Source: CAZMGB01 sp964565775 (GTDB lineage Bacteria; Chloroflexota; Dehalococcoidia; DSTF01; JALHUB01). Taken from it: a DNA stretch of 64,000 nucleotides. The translations under genes were made by a program, and so were the position numbers. The notes under the pieces are model-generated. The model saw only the letters and a list, made by a program, of their open reading frames with translations, made no database searches and was not told the DNA's origin. Shown in pieces: positions 16,115 through 25,749 of this stretch. Location: positions 30,764-94,763 of the forward strand of contig CAZMGB010000015.1 of assembly GCA_964565775.1 (NCBI GenBank), read 5' to 3'. Each line of letters opens with the position of its first letter. Positions within the stretch are counted from its first letter, which is position 1.

Positions 16115-19100
16115 CTAGCTCTGGCCCTTCCCCCTGAGGTAGTCGATGAGTGGCTGCGTGACCAGGGGCACCACATCGCCGATCATGTGGGGCATGAGGT
16201 TGTCCATCACAGTGGGCATCAGGTCCGGCATCTGCTCCTGCATGTAGTCCGGCATGGGAATACGCTCGGACACCCGCTCCAGCATGACCGGCATTACCTT
16301 TGGCATTATCCTGGCCAGCAGCCTGGGAAACAGCAGGGGGAACGCCGGCTTCATCAACTCCAGGGCGCCGGGAACCTTCCCCATTAGCCGCATCATCGGC
16401 CCCATGCCGTACGGCATAGCTTCAACGAGTTCCGGCCACATCGTGCCCACCAGGTCGGCAAAGCCCCGAGGCGTCATGAGCGCGATCATGGCCTCGAAGA
16501 CGACCCACTGCCTCTGCACCTCTGGGTTGGGGTCCGGAAACGCGTGGCCCAGAGCAGATGCGGCGAATCGTGCGAGATCAACCACCTCAATGGGAATCTG
16601 CTTCTTCTCGGCTGTGACGCGAAGCTGAAACTCGCAGCACGGGCAGAGCGCCAGCACTTTCTCGGCCCCTGCTTCCACTGCTTCGTCCAGCCTCACCTTC
16701 CCGACGTCGGCAGCGATGGGCGGATCTTTCAGCAGCGTCAGGACGCTGGCGCAACAGTGCGCCGCCTGGCGGTTGTGGCTCATCTCCACCAGCTTGGTGT
16801 TGGGGACTGCCTCGATGAGCTGGCGCGGCGGTTCGTAGACGCCTGACACGCGGCCGATGTGACACGAGTCATGCCAGGTCACCGTGACCGGCTGGCGGGC
16901 GTTGTCGGGGAAGCTGAACTCGCCCGCCTGGATCTTCTCGGCCACCACCTCGCTGTAGTGCCTCGCGGTGATGCCGTACTTGATACCCAGCTTCTCGGCC
17001 CAAACTGGGTAGATGTGCCGCCACATCATGTCACAGGCAGGGCACGACGAGACAACGGTATCAGCGCCGACCTCTTTGACGGCGTCGATGTTCTTTCTCA
17101 TCGTCTCTGCGAAGACGTCCCACTTGCCGGCCACCAGCATAGGCGTTCCGCAGCAGTTCTCCTTCTCGCCGACGTAGGTGAAGTCGACGCCGGCCGCGTC
17201 AAGGAGACGGACGCCAGCCATTCCGATGTCGTGCTCGACGTAGCTGGCGGTACAACCAGCGAAGTACGCTACCTTCGCCTGGTGCGCCGGGCCGTGCTTG
17301 TCCTTCAGGTCGTCCGGGAACCACGAGGAGCGGTTTCGCCGGTAGCCGGCCCAGATGTCTCCCTCCTTTCGAAGGGACGCTGCCATCATCTCGAAAGGCG
17401 GGAAGGTCATCCGTTTCTCTTCGTCCACGAGCTGACCACGCAGCTTCATCCATGACGGCTCGATGGGAAGGGCTGCCGAGCAGCGCAGGTTGCACAGCTC
17501 ACAGGTGGTGCAGACCAAGATGGTGTCGACCATGAACTGATCCCACTTCTCGCGGCCCTCCATGTACTCTCGCAGCCAGTACCACTTGCCACGGGGGCTT
17601 TGGCTTTCCCACCCCCTGCCGTAGAACTGATCGCACTCCTCGATGCAGTAGCCACACTGGGAGCAGCCGTAGGCATACCAGGCCACGTCAGCCGGGATGT
17701 CATGCACGGGCTTGCTGGGCCGCTCCCCGATCTCAGGTATGACGCGGTTCCCAAGCGGCCGGACGAAGGGCTCGACGGGGTTCGCCAGGCCGAGGGCTCT
17801 GCCCACCAGCCCGCCGCCCAGCACCTTGCCCGGATTGAGGATTCCTTTCGGGTCGCGTTGCCCCTTGGCCGTCTCCAATCGCCGGGCCCTGTCCCCCCCA
17901 GGACTTGCTTCGCCTTTCTCGCGAAGTAGAGCCCGGTCGCGTAGGGCCTGCCGCCGTGCTTCTCGGCGATCTTCATGATGGTCAGCACCAGGCTGAACAC
18001 GAAGTTGTAGCGGAACGTGCGCTGGTCGCTGGGAATGAAGCCGAGAATGACGACCTCCGGCTCGCCGCCGCGGCCCTCTCGGATGACGACGCCCTCCTTC
18101 ACGACCGGTTGGTGCACCTTGCGCTCGATGTCGGTCAATACCGGACCAAGGGAGGAGAGCGGAACCACGATCTCGGCCGGCACGAGGCTCGGGCCCAGGC
18201 GCTTGACGACCATCAGCTTGAAGCGGTGGTCCCACTCATGCTGGGCGATGCGGTCGCTGAGGATCTCCGCCTCGCAGGCCTTGATGAGCTCTGGAAGCCT
18301 GCCGGCAACGGCCTGTCGATCCCTCGCGCGGAAGGCCAGAGTAGTGATGTAGGCCGCCGGCAACAGCACCCGTTCCTCCATTGGGTGGCCGTGGTGCTCC
18401 ATCAGGGGAGCCCTGTTCTTAAGCTCCGCCATGCGCGGGTTGATGAAGACAAGCGACCAGATGGGCAGCTTCTCATCGACCAGTGATTGCAGCAGGCGCT
18501 GCAAGTCGTGCGCGTCCGGGCAGCCGATGGCGACCAGCTCCAAGTCGTCCGCCGGCTGCACTCGCACGGTCACCTCGCTTATCAGGCCGGTGATGCCCTC
18601 GGCGTCCGCTACCAGCTCGAGGTCGGTGCCGGAGAAGTCGCTGACGGTGCCATCTCCCAGCACGACGCGCGCGCTCACGACGTTGTCGCTGAACCAGCCT
18701 GACTCATAGGAACCGATGCCGGCTCCACCCTGCGCCAGCCAGCCGCCCACGGTTGAGGCTGGATAGCTGGTGGGATAGAGTCGCAAGGTCAGCCCGTGTT
18801 TCTTCAGCTCCCGGTCCAGCTTCTCCCACACGACGCCGGCCTGCACGGTGGCCGTCTGGGCGTCGACGTCAACGCGGATGACCCGGTTCATCCGGTAGAA
18901 GTCCACCACAATGCCCTTCTTGATGGGCAGCACGCCGCCATAGCCGGACGATGCTTTGCCGCGCGGGGTGAGCGGCACACGACGCTGCGACGCCCAACGT
19001 ACCAGTTCCACGAGCTCCTCCTCGGTCTCCGGTTGGACCACGGCTTCCGGAGTCGTGTCGCCGATGAGGGGCTTGATGAGGCCTGGAACGGCCGCGATGT

Positions 19101-19197
19101 CGTGGCCGTAGAGGCGGCGCTCCGACTTGCGGAAGCACACGCGGTCACCGAATGCGCGCGCCAGATGGGACCGTTGTCTGGATCCAAGCTTCGTCAT
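16115..19197 (-). CDS. FAD-linked oxidase / [4Fe-4S] / CCG-domain oxidoreductase (frameshifted in a G run)
   Basis: About 1027 codons in two frames. The N-terminal half (19197 to ~17900) is a PCMH/FAD domain: PLTPRGKASSGYGG, then VGGWLAQGGAGIGSYESG. The second half (from ~17900) has two ferredoxin-type motifs, CSQCGYCIEECD and CTTCELCNLRCS, and CCG-domain cysteines (ENCCGTP, SSCPACD, DSCH, AHCCAS, LCPCCEF). This is the D-lactate/glycolate dehydrogenase-like architecture. The frames join at seven G residues (coding strand, ~17897-17903), where one more G would restore continuity. The last ~100 residues are a Met/Pro-rich amphipathic tail (IMPKVMPVML, MPDLMPTVM) not seen in standard members. 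AAGGAG precedes the ATG; a further GTG start at 19428, with GGGAG and a hydrophobic N-terminus, is possible. Confidence 0.8.
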
Positions 19198-19905
19198 GGT
19201 AGTCTCCTTGATCCTTCCAGCGGACGGCAGCCAGCAGCCTCGTGCTCCGCCAAGCGCCGAACAGAGCTTGGCCTCGCTGAGGTGAATACTATGCTCGCCT
19301 TCGATCACAACAGCGGGATGACAGGTGCCCCATTGGGTCAGGCTCCTCTCGACGCCACCCCTAGCGCCACGCTCAGAGGCGAGAACGGCGAGGACGACGA
19401 GCAAGAGCGCGGTGATATCCACTTCCACACCCAAGGCTCCCGCAGAGCCGCATATGGATGCCGCGCAGCCGATTATAGCACTGTCTGGACCCTCAACTCA
19501 GATGTCTTGTAGGGCGACGATGGGGAAGGATAAGTAGCCGAAGCCTTCAAGTCTTCAGGCTGGGAAGGCGGCCACGCAGAGGCGATGTCGCCTACGGAGA
19601 CCGCGCACATTGTGACCCACGATTGAGACGGGTTACGAAGCCTGCGCCGTTCCCCTGCTCCTGGCTCCCACCTGCAATCTCCCCTAGATGCGCGGGTCTT
19701 GGGGCGATGAAAATCGTCCACGAAGAAGCAAGAGCTACGGGGTTCAAGACCCGGTGGCTTCGCAACTAGCGAAATCTGCGGACCGAGCACAAGTTCCAGC
19801 CTAGGCGTTATTCGCAGGCGGATTCACTCGGTGGGACACGGAGGCGACATCGGGGACATGCGCAGGGGGCCACGAGCCGCCAGCCAAAGGTTGGCCGCCC
19901 CGACC
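19198..19905. other. Intergenic region with a -10 box for the FAD oxidase gene
   Basis: No supported gene. TATAAT on the minus strand at 19472-19477 could start transcription about 270 bases before the ATG at 19197. The stretch 19435-19905 has only frames of low-complexity composition. Confidence 0.4.
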
Positions 19906-21081
19906 CTAATCCGCTGAATTCGCTTCCAGCGTGCGCGTTTGCAGAGCATCTCTGTTCCGACCACTCGCGAGGGGGAGCCAGAAGCTGAATGTCGTGCCCC
20001 GGTCGGGGCTGCTCCGGACGCTAATCTCACCGCCGTGGGCGCGTACCAACTGCCGAGCGATGGCGAGCCCCAGGCCGGAGCCGCCGGTGGCGCGGCTGCG
20101 CGACGGCTCGGCACGGTAAAATCGATCGAAGACGCGAGGCAGGGCCTCGGCGGGGATGCCCGAACCGGTATCGGTCACTTCGACGACGACGCGGCCCGCC
20201 TCAGCCCGGGCAGCTACCGTGATGCGCCCGCCGACCTCTGTGTGGCGGAGCGCATTCGACAGGAGATTCCGAAGGACCTGCGAGATGCGGTCGCCGTCCA
20301 CGCTCACACCCGGCAGCCCGCCATCTGCCAACAGCTCCAGCGTCACGCCCTTCTCCTGGGCCCGTCCAGCCACAGCCGCCAGCGCTCGCTCTGCGATGCC
20401 TGCCAAGTCATGTTCCCGGCGCTGGAGCGAGAGCTGGCCCGAGTCAGCCAGCGACAGAGTGCGCAGGTCATCGACCAGACGGGCCAGCAGTTCCGTCTCC
20501 TCGTGAAGCGAGTCGAGCCGCTCGGGTGTCGCTCCGGTCACCCCGTCCTGAAGAGCCTCAATCTCTGCCTGCAGTACTGCGAGCGGGGTCCTCAGCTCGT
20601 GTGCAATGTCGGCGACCAGTCGATGCCGGGCCTCCTCCTGGCTCGCCAGGGACTCGGCCATAGTGTTGAAGGCTGCCGCAAGTTCTCCCAGCTCATCGGC
20701 TGATGACTCCGCCACACGGCGAGAAAGATCGCCCGCCGCTATCGCGCCGGCCCCCTTGGCCAGGACCCGCACTCGGCGAGTGATGTATCGCCCCGCGACG
20801 AAGGCGGCCAGGCTCGCCGCGACGGCGCCCGCTCCTCCCGACAGGACGAGGGACCAGCGAAGCCGATCAAGGAAGCCCTGTTCGGTGGGGCCCATCATCG
20901 AGGCCATGTCCTCGGCCGCACCACCCATCATGCCGCGCATCGCTTGCGTGTGGGAGAGGTAGGTCTGAAAGCTCTCCGTCGTGGCTCTGTCCAGCGCGAA
21001 GAGGACCGCCGCCAGCGTCACCGCGAACACAGCGAAGAAGGCCAAAGCCAGCTTCCAGGCTAGCCCGAGGCGGCTAGGCAT
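19906..21081 (-). CDS. Sensor histidine kinase with Met-rich sensor loop (copper-type, BaeS/CusS-like)
   Basis: 391 residues. Two membrane helices (about 8-30 and 78-98) flank a short extracytoplasmic loop containing AMRGMMGGAAEDMASMMG. Such a Met cluster suits Cu(I)/Ag(I) sensing. HAMP follows (about 98-150), then the H-box DIAHELRTPLA with His161, the N box LLSNALRH and G boxes VTDTGSGIP and GGSGLGLAI. The response regulator gene is immediately upstream; its stop and this start share one base. The neighbouring copper genes support the ligand assignment, which is inference. Confidence 0.9.
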   Translation of the reverse strand: MPSRLGLAWKLALAFFAVFAVTLAAVLFALDRATTESFQTYLSHTQAMRGMMGGAAEDMASMMGPTEQGFLDRLRWSLVLSGGAGAVAASLAAFVAGRYITRRVRVLAKGAGAIAAGDLSRRVAESSADELGELAAAFNTMAESLASQEEARHRLVADIAHELRTPLAVLQAEIEALQDGVTGATPERLDSLHEETELLARLVDDLRTLSLADSGQLSLQRREHDLAGIAERALAAVAGRAQEKGVTLELLADGGLPGVSVDGDRISQVLRNLLSNALRHTEVGGRITVAARAEAGRVVVEVTDTGSGIPAEALPRVFDRFYRAEPSRSRATGGSGLGLAIARQLVRAHGGEISVRSSPDRGTTFSFWLPLASGRNRDALQTRTLEANSAD

Positions 21082-21773
21082 CAGCCATCCTCCAGAAGCT
21101 TATAGCCCACGCCTCGCACCGTGACGATTTCGCAGCGATGCGGCCCTGGCACGCCGTGCACCTTCTGGCGAAGGTTCTTGATGTGAGCGTCGACGGTGCG
21201 CTCGTAGGCTTCGTAGCTCTCGTTCAAGGCCAGATCCAACAACTGCGCGCGTGTGAACACCCTCCCCGGCCCCCGAGCGAGGGCCCAGAGCAATCTGAAC
21301 TCCGTGGGAGTCAACGGTAGCGGCTCTCCGTCACAGGAGACTTCGTGTTGGCGGGCGTCGATGACGAGTCCTCCCACCTCCAGGCGTCCGGGCTCCGCCG
21401 GTGGCCTCGACGCAGAGCGTCGCAGAACGGCGCGGACCCTTGCCGCCAGTTCCCGGGGGCTGAACGGCTTGGTGAGGTAATCGTCGGCACCCAGCTCCAG
21501 GCCGATGAGCTTGTCAACTTCCTCCGCCCGCGCCGTCAGCATTACGATGGGCACATCCGACTCTCGCCGGATGGTGCGACAGACCTCGAGGCCGTCTAGG
21601 CCGGGCAGCATGAGGTCAAGCACGACGAGGTCGGGCGACTCGGTCTGGAAGACCTTGAGTGCCGATGGGCCGTCGCGGGCCACGAGCACTCGGTGACCGT
21701 CGCGCTCTAGATAGAGGCGGACCATCTGCACTATCTTGGGTTCGTCGTCGACGACAAGGACCTTGCGCGGCAT
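21081..21773 (-). CDS. OmpR/PhoB-family response regulator
   Basis: 230 residues. The receiver domain has acidic DD at 9-10, the phosphoacceptor Asp53 in LVVLDLMLPG, Thr in VMLTARA and Lys in YLTKPFSP. The C-terminal winged helix contains LTPTEFRLLWALARGPGRVFTRAQLL and GVGYKLLE. It partners the kinase at 19906-21081. A set of three direct repeats at 22730-22757 upstream of the SHOCT gene fits the binding mode of this family and is a likely autoregulatory site. Confidence 0.92.
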   Translation of the reverse strand: MPRKVLVVDDEPKIVQMVRLYLERDGHRVLVARDGPSALKVFQTESPDLVVLDLMLPGLDGLEVCRTIRRESDVPIVMLTARAEEVDKLIGLELGADDYLTKPFSPRELAARVRAVLRRSASRPPAEPGRLEVGGLVIDARQHEVSCDGEPLPLTPTEFRLLWALARGPGRVFTRAQLLDLALNESYEAYERTVDAHIKNLRQKVHGVPGPHRCEIVTVRGVGYKLLEDG

Positions 21774-21809
21774 GTCGGGTAATCGCGGCGTGGGGTGTAA
21801 GGCCTTTAC

Positions 21810-21815
21810 ATTATA
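21810..21815 (-). promoter_or_regulatory. -10 box (TATAAT) upstream of the response regulator gene
   Basis: Perfect TATAAT, 36 bases before the ATG at 21773. No convincing -35 sequence at normal spacing, so the regulator gene may have a weak promoter of its own as well as read-through from the SHOCT promoter. Confidence 0.4.
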
Positions 21816-21874
21816 ATAGCGGAACGCGGAGAGCCGGCCGCCGCCAGCCCTCCGCAGCTTCTTCTCTGTGCCGG

Positions 21875-22399
21875 CTACCAGCCCATCATTGTCCCGCCGG
21901 GGCCGCCGCCCGTCATGCCGCCGCTGGAGCCGCCGCCCATCATGCCGCCGCCAGCGCCACCGCCCATCATACCGCCGCCAGCGCCACCACCCATCATGCC
22001 GCCGCCAGTGCCGCCGCCCATCATGCCGTCCTCGTCGGCGTCATGGCCTTCGCCATGCCACCACTGTCCCTCATGCATGTACTGGAGCATGGAGTCGAAG
22101 GCTCCCTCGCCGTGGACAGCGTCCATGCGCCCGCGCATGGCGCCGATGTCCTCGGGGCTGTGAATTTCCTGCATGTGCTGCCACATGTCCTCGAGTCCCG
22201 CATCTTCGACCATCTGAGCTGGCTTCTCGCCTGCGGTGGCCGCGCCGTCGGCCGACGAGGAGTCAGGCCCGCCAGGCCCGAGCGCCAGCGCTGAGGGCAC
22301 GCCAGTGCCCTGGGCCGATCTCGCGAGGATGGCCCCCGCACCTACGGCCGTGGCGAAGACCACCGCAACGACTGCCGTGATTAGCACCCTTTTTGACAT
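21875..22399 (-). CDS. Exported Met/Gly/His-rich protein with GGGMMGGG repeats
   Basis: 174 residues. A signal peptide (KRVLITAVVAVVFATAVGAGAILA) is followed by a mature domain with MWQHMQEIHSPEDIGAMRGRM and FDSMLQYMHEGQWWHGEGHD, rich in Met and His. The C-terminus holds near-perfect repeats of GGGMMGGGAG (about residues 130-165). Met and His side chains in an exported flexible protein suggest Cu(I) capture outside the membrane. GAGGAGG precedes the ATG. It lies between SHOCT and the response regulator genes in the copper cluster. The metal is inferred. Confidence 0.8.
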   Translation of the reverse strand: MSKRVLITAVVAVVFATAVGAGAILARSAQGTGVPSALALGPGGPDSSSADGAATAGEKPAQMVEDAGLEDMWQHMQEIHSPEDIGAMRGRMDAVHGEGAFDSMLQYMHEGQWWHGEGHDADEDGMMGGGTGGGMMGGGAGGGMMGGGAGGGMMGGGSSGGMTGGGPGGTMMGW

Positions 22400-22429
22400 G
22401 GCTTGCCTCCTCGATATCGTTCTTCTTCT

Positions 22430-22657
22430 CTATGCCTGGTGGAGCAGGTCGCGGCGACGTTCCATGTACTCCTCGCGCCCAATGTCACCGCGGGCATACC
22501 GTCCTTGCAGGATGTCCAGGGCGTCCTGTTCTCGCGGCGGCGAGGGGCTCCGGGAAACCAACGCCCAGACGCCCAGCCCGATGAGCCCGGCCCAGAACAG
22601 GGTAGGGATCAGCATCGTCAGCCATCCCCAACCGTCGAGTCCCCAGTGCCACATCAT
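22430..22657 (-). CDS. Small membrane protein with SHOCT domain
   Basis: 75 residues. One hydrophobic helix (LTMLIPTLFWAGLIGLGVWALV) is followed by the short C-terminal SHOCT motif DALDILQGRYARGDIGREEYMERRRDLL. SHOCT proteins are usually membrane-tethered and oligomeric; many sit in metal-resistance loci. GAGGAGG lies upstream of the double ATG. First gene after the direct-repeat promoter at 22714-22757. Confidence 0.85.
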   Translation of the reverse strand: MMWHWGLDGWGWLTMLIPTLFWAGLIGLGVWALVSRSPSPPREQDALDILQGRYARGDIGREEYMERRRDLLHQA

Positions 22658-22713
22658 GTTCCTGTCCTCCTCTGTTCACGCGTTCAGGCCGACACGGTGT
22701 GCTGTCTGGGACC

Positions 22714-22757
22714 ATCGTAGCTGCGGCGCGTGAAGAGCTTGTGAAGCCGATGCGAAG
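22714..22757 (-). promoter_or_regulatory. Direct-repeat response-regulator box and promoter for the SHOCT operon
   Basis: Read on the plus strand, GTGAAG (22730-22735), GTGAAG (22741-22746) and GCGAAG (22752-22757) recur with exact 11-bp periodicity. On the minus strand they are followed after 10 bp by TACGAT (22714-22719) as a -10. This spacing mimics PhoB-type activation, where the box replaces the -35 element. The promoter faces the SHOCT, Met-rich, regulator and kinase genes. Confidence 0.6.
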
Positions 22758-22796
22758 ATACGAGCAAGATTACGGCCGCGATCTCTCACTGGGTCG

Positions 22797-25511
22797 CTAC
22801 CGAAAGCGAGTGAGGCGCAGGGCATTGCTGAGTACCGATATGGAGCTCGCCGCCATCGCGACGGCGGCTATGGCGGGGTTGAGCAGAGCGCCGATGACGG
22901 GATAGAGCACGCCCGCCGCCAGGGGAATTCCCGCCGAGTTGTACACGTAGGCGAAGAACAGGTTCTGGCGGATGTTGCGCATGGTCGCGTGGCTGAGCCG
23001 AAGCGCGGTGACGATGCCGGTGAGGTCTCCGCTGACCAGCGTGATGTCCGCCGCCTCCATCGCCACGTCCGTGCCGGATCCGATGGCGATGCCGACGTCC
23101 GCCTGGGCCAGGGCCGGCGCGTCGTTGATGCCGTCGCCCACCATGCCGACAAGCTTGCCTTCTCTCTGAAGCTTCTTCACCTCGCCGGCTTTCTGCTCGG
23201 GCAACACCTCCGCCAGCAGCCGGCTGATGCCGACCTGCTTCGCCACCGCCTCGGCCGTGCGACGGTTGTCGCCGGTGAGCATCGCCACCTCGACGCCCAT
23301 CTCCGTCAGCTCGCGCACAGCGGCTGCCGAGGTCTCCTTGATGGTGTCGGCGACCGCCACCAGACCGGCGGCCCGGCCATCCACGGCCACGAACATTGGC
23401 GTCTTCCCCTCCTCGGCAAGGGCCAGGGCCCGCTCCTCCAGGCCGTCCAGCGAGATGCCGCGGTCGGCCATGAGCTTGCGGTTTCCCGCGAGGACAGTTC
23501 GGCCGTCGACGTCCACCTCCACGCCGTGGCCGGGGATGGCGTTGAAGCCCTGCGGCTCGGCGAGGTCGATGCCGCGCTCCTGGGCGCCCTTGACGATGGC
23601 CTGCGCCAGGGGGTGCTCGGAGCCGCGCTCGGCGGACGCCACGAGGCGCAGGAGCGTCTCTTCGTCCGTGCCTTTCGGAGTGACTACGTCGGTAAGCGAC
23701 GGCTCGCCGCGGGTCATGGTGCCCGTCTTGTCTAGGATGATGGCCTGCATGCGATGGGTCATCTCAAGCGCCTCGGCGCTCTTGATGATGATCCCTCGCT
23801 CCGCGCCCTTGCCCGTGCCCACCATGATGGAGGTGGGCGTCGCCAGGCCCAGCGCGCAGGGGCAGGCGATGATCAGCACCGAGACCCCCGCCACCAGCGC
23901 CAAGAGGAACGGCGTCTGGCCGACGCCCAGATACCAGCCCACGAAGGTGGCGATGGCGATGAACATGACTGCCGGCACGAAGTAGCTGGTCACCTTGTCG
24001 GCCAGGCGCTGGATCGGCGCCTTCGAGCCCTGGGCCTGCTCCACGAGCCGGATGATCTGGGAGAGCGTCGTCTCCCTGCCTACCTTCGTCGCTCGGAACT
24101 TGAAGGCGCCCGTCTTGTTGATGGTGGCGCCTATGACCTCATCCCCTTCGCCCTTGCTGACGGGGATGCTCTCACCGGTGACCATAGACTCGTCCAACGT
24201 GGAGCGCCCCTCTTCGATCACTCCGTCAACCGGCACCTTCTCACCGGGGCGGGCGAGGATCACGTCCCCCGCCTGCACCTGCTTGACGGGGATGTCCTCC
24301 TCGCGGCCATCGCGCACGACGCGGGCCGTCTTCGCCTGCAGGCCCATGAGCTTCTTGATGGCGGCGCCGGCCTGCCCCTTGGCCCGCGCCTCCAGCAGGC
24401 GCCCGAAGAGGATCAGCGTGATGATGAGGGCGGCGCTATCGTAATACACGTGCACGAGATCCTTCGGTAGCAAGCGGTCGAGGAAGGTCGCGACGAGGCT
24501 GTAGCCGAAGGCGGCGGTGGTCCCGATCGTGATGAGGGTGTTCATCTCCGCCGTGCGGTTGCGCAGCGAGGCGAAGGTGGTGCGGTGGATGGGCCAGGCG
24601 ACCCAGGTATAGACCGGCGTCGCCAGCAGAAAGAGGAACCAGTACTCGGTCATCACCCCGGGCATGAAGCCGAACCACTCGTTGAAGCTGCCGAGGAAGA
24701 TGGGGATGGAGAGGGCGGCTCCCACGGCGACGCGGCGCGTCAGGTCGTTGACCTCGCTTCGTCGCGCCTGGGCCTCGCGGTCCGCCACGTCCTGAGGCGG
24801 CGCCTCTGCCTCCCGCAGCTCGGCGCGGTAGCCGGTGCTCGCCACCTTCCGCACCAGCTCCTCGACCTTGACCTGGCCCGGGTTGTAGGCCACCCTGACC
24901 CTCTCCGCGGCGAAGTTGACGTCGACGCCCTCTACCCCGGGGACCCTTTGCAGGACGTTCTCGATGTTGACGACGCAGGTGGGGCAGGTGACTCCTCCGC
25001 CGAAGATCGCGATCTCGGCCTCGGCCGGCGCGCGGTCGGGCCGAGGAGTGGGATCGTCCGCCGTCTGCCTCTCGCCGTGGTCGAAGACCGCGCCGGCACC
25101 GTCGGCGGGCAGAGGCATCCCTTCTTCCGGCTCCGCCCCGTCTTCCGCGACGATGAGCTTGCCGTGGACCATGTTCATGTGGCAGCTAAACTCGAACTCG
25201 CCGACCTCCTCGGGCGTCAGCTCGAGGGTGGTGGTGGAGAAGGCGGGCAGAGTCTTGCTGACCTTGAAGTCGGGGAAGATGACTCGCGAGGTGCAGTCGC
25301 TGCCCTCGCGACGGTCGAAGTGGAGTCGCAGAGGCACCCCTTTGCGGGCGCGCACGATGTTCGGCGAGTAACCGCCCTGAACGACGATGGTTACCTCTTG
25401 AACGCCGCCGGCAACCGCCGCCACCGTGGCCGCTCGCTTGCCGAAGAAGAACCAAGCCAGAAAGGCGGCGACGCCCAACGCGCCGATGACTACGATGACA
25501 TCCGCTACCAT
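22797..25511 (-). CDS. copA: Cu(I)-exporting P1B-type ATPase with N-terminal cupredoxin domain
   Basis: 904 residues, longer than usual CopA. Residues 5-22 form a membrane helix, 36-122 a cupredoxin-like domain with FSCHMNM (Cys110, His111, Met112) as likely copper ligands, and 165-235 an HMA domain with CPTC (176-179). The ATPase part follows: actuator TGES (445-448), transmembrane CPC (550-552), phosphorylation Asp594 in DKTGT, and GDGINDAPAL. It pumps Cu(I) out of the cytosol. The cupredoxin fusion could hold copper in transit on the outside. A 260-bp copy of its 3' end occurs at 33115-33376. It lies 76 bases downstream of the YHS gene. Confidence 0.95.
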   Translation of the reverse strand: MVADVIVVIGALGVAAFLAWFFFGKRAATVAAVAGGVQEVTIVVQGGYSPNIVRARKGVPLRLHFDRREGSDCTSRVIFPDFKVSKTLPAFSTTTLELTPEEVGEFEFSCHMNMVHGKLIVAEDGAEPEEGMPLPADGAGAVFDHGERQTADDPTPRPDRAPAEAEIAIFGGGVTCPTCVVNIENVLQRVPGVEGVDVNFAAERVRVAYNPGQVKVEELVRKVASTGYRAELREAEAPPQDVADREAQARRSEVNDLTRRVAVGAALSIPIFLGSFNEWFGFMPGVMTEYWFLFLLATPVYTWVAWPIHRTTFASLRNRTAEMNTLITIGTTAAFGYSLVATFLDRLLPKDLVHVYYDSAALIITLILFGRLLEARAKGQAGAAIKKLMGLQAKTARVVRDGREEDIPVKQVQAGDVILARPGEKVPVDGVIEEGRSTLDESMVTGESIPVSKGEGDEVIGATINKTGAFKFRATKVGRETTLSQIIRLVEQAQGSKAPIQRLADKVTSYFVPAVMFIAIATFVGWYLGVGQTPFLLALVAGVSVLIIACPCALGLATPTSIMVGTGKGAERGIIIKSAEALEMTHRMQAIILDKTGTMTRGEPSLTDVVTPKGTDEETLLRLVASAERGSEHPLAQAIVKGAQERGIDLAEPQGFNAIPGHGVEVDVDGRTVLAGNRKLMADRGISLDGLEERALALAEEGKTPMFVAVDGRAAGLVAVADTIKETSAAAVRELTEMGVEVAMLTGDNRRTAEAVAKQVGISRLLAEVLPEQKAGEVKKLQREGKLVGMVGDGINDAPALAQADVGIAIGSGTDVAMEAADITLVSGDLTGIVTALRLSHATMRNIRQNLFFAYVYNSAGIPLAAGVLYPVIGALLNPAIAAVAMAASSISVLSNALRLTRFR

Positions 25512-25587
25512 GATGACTGTTTCCCTGTGCTAGCGCCCGCGTCCTGCCGTCAGCGTCCCGCCATGCCCGGATCGCGGGCGGGCAATC

Positions 25588-25737
25588 CTATTCCTTGTCG
25601 GCGTACTTGGCCGGGTTCGAGTCGAACTCCTGCTTGCAGCCCGGCGAGCAGAAATAGTAGGTCTTCCCCTTGTGGGTCGATGAGCCCGCCGCCTTGCCCT
25701 CTTCCACCTCCATGCCGCATACCGGGTCCTTAGCCAT
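25588..25737 (-). CDS. YHS-domain protein
   Basis: 49 residues: MAKDPVCGMEVEEGKAAG, then HKGKTYYFCSPGCKQEF. The conserved DPVCGM, YYFCSxxC and F pattern defines the YHS (TRASH-like) metal-binding domain, usually found within or next to copper ATPases. AGAAGGAGGG sits upstream of the ATG. It lies between the 86-residue protein gene (12 bases upstream) and copA, so all three are probably one operon. Likely a cytoplasmic Cu(I) carrier or sensor; inference. Confidence 0.92.
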   Translation of the reverse strand: MAKDPVCGMEVEEGKAAGSSTHKGKTYYFCSPGCKQEFDSNPAKYADKE

Positions 25738-25749
25738 AATGCCCTCCTT

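Noticed and set aside
19715..19770. tRNA-like T-arm (GGGGTTCAAGACCC) near 19740
   Set aside because: The stem does not form a proper 5-bp T-arm and no acceptor, D or anticodon arm can be folded around it.
21915..22020. Short tandem DNA repeats resembling a CRISPR-like array
   Set aside because: The units are contiguous, lack unique spacers and encode the Met/Gly repeats of the exported protein on the minus strand.
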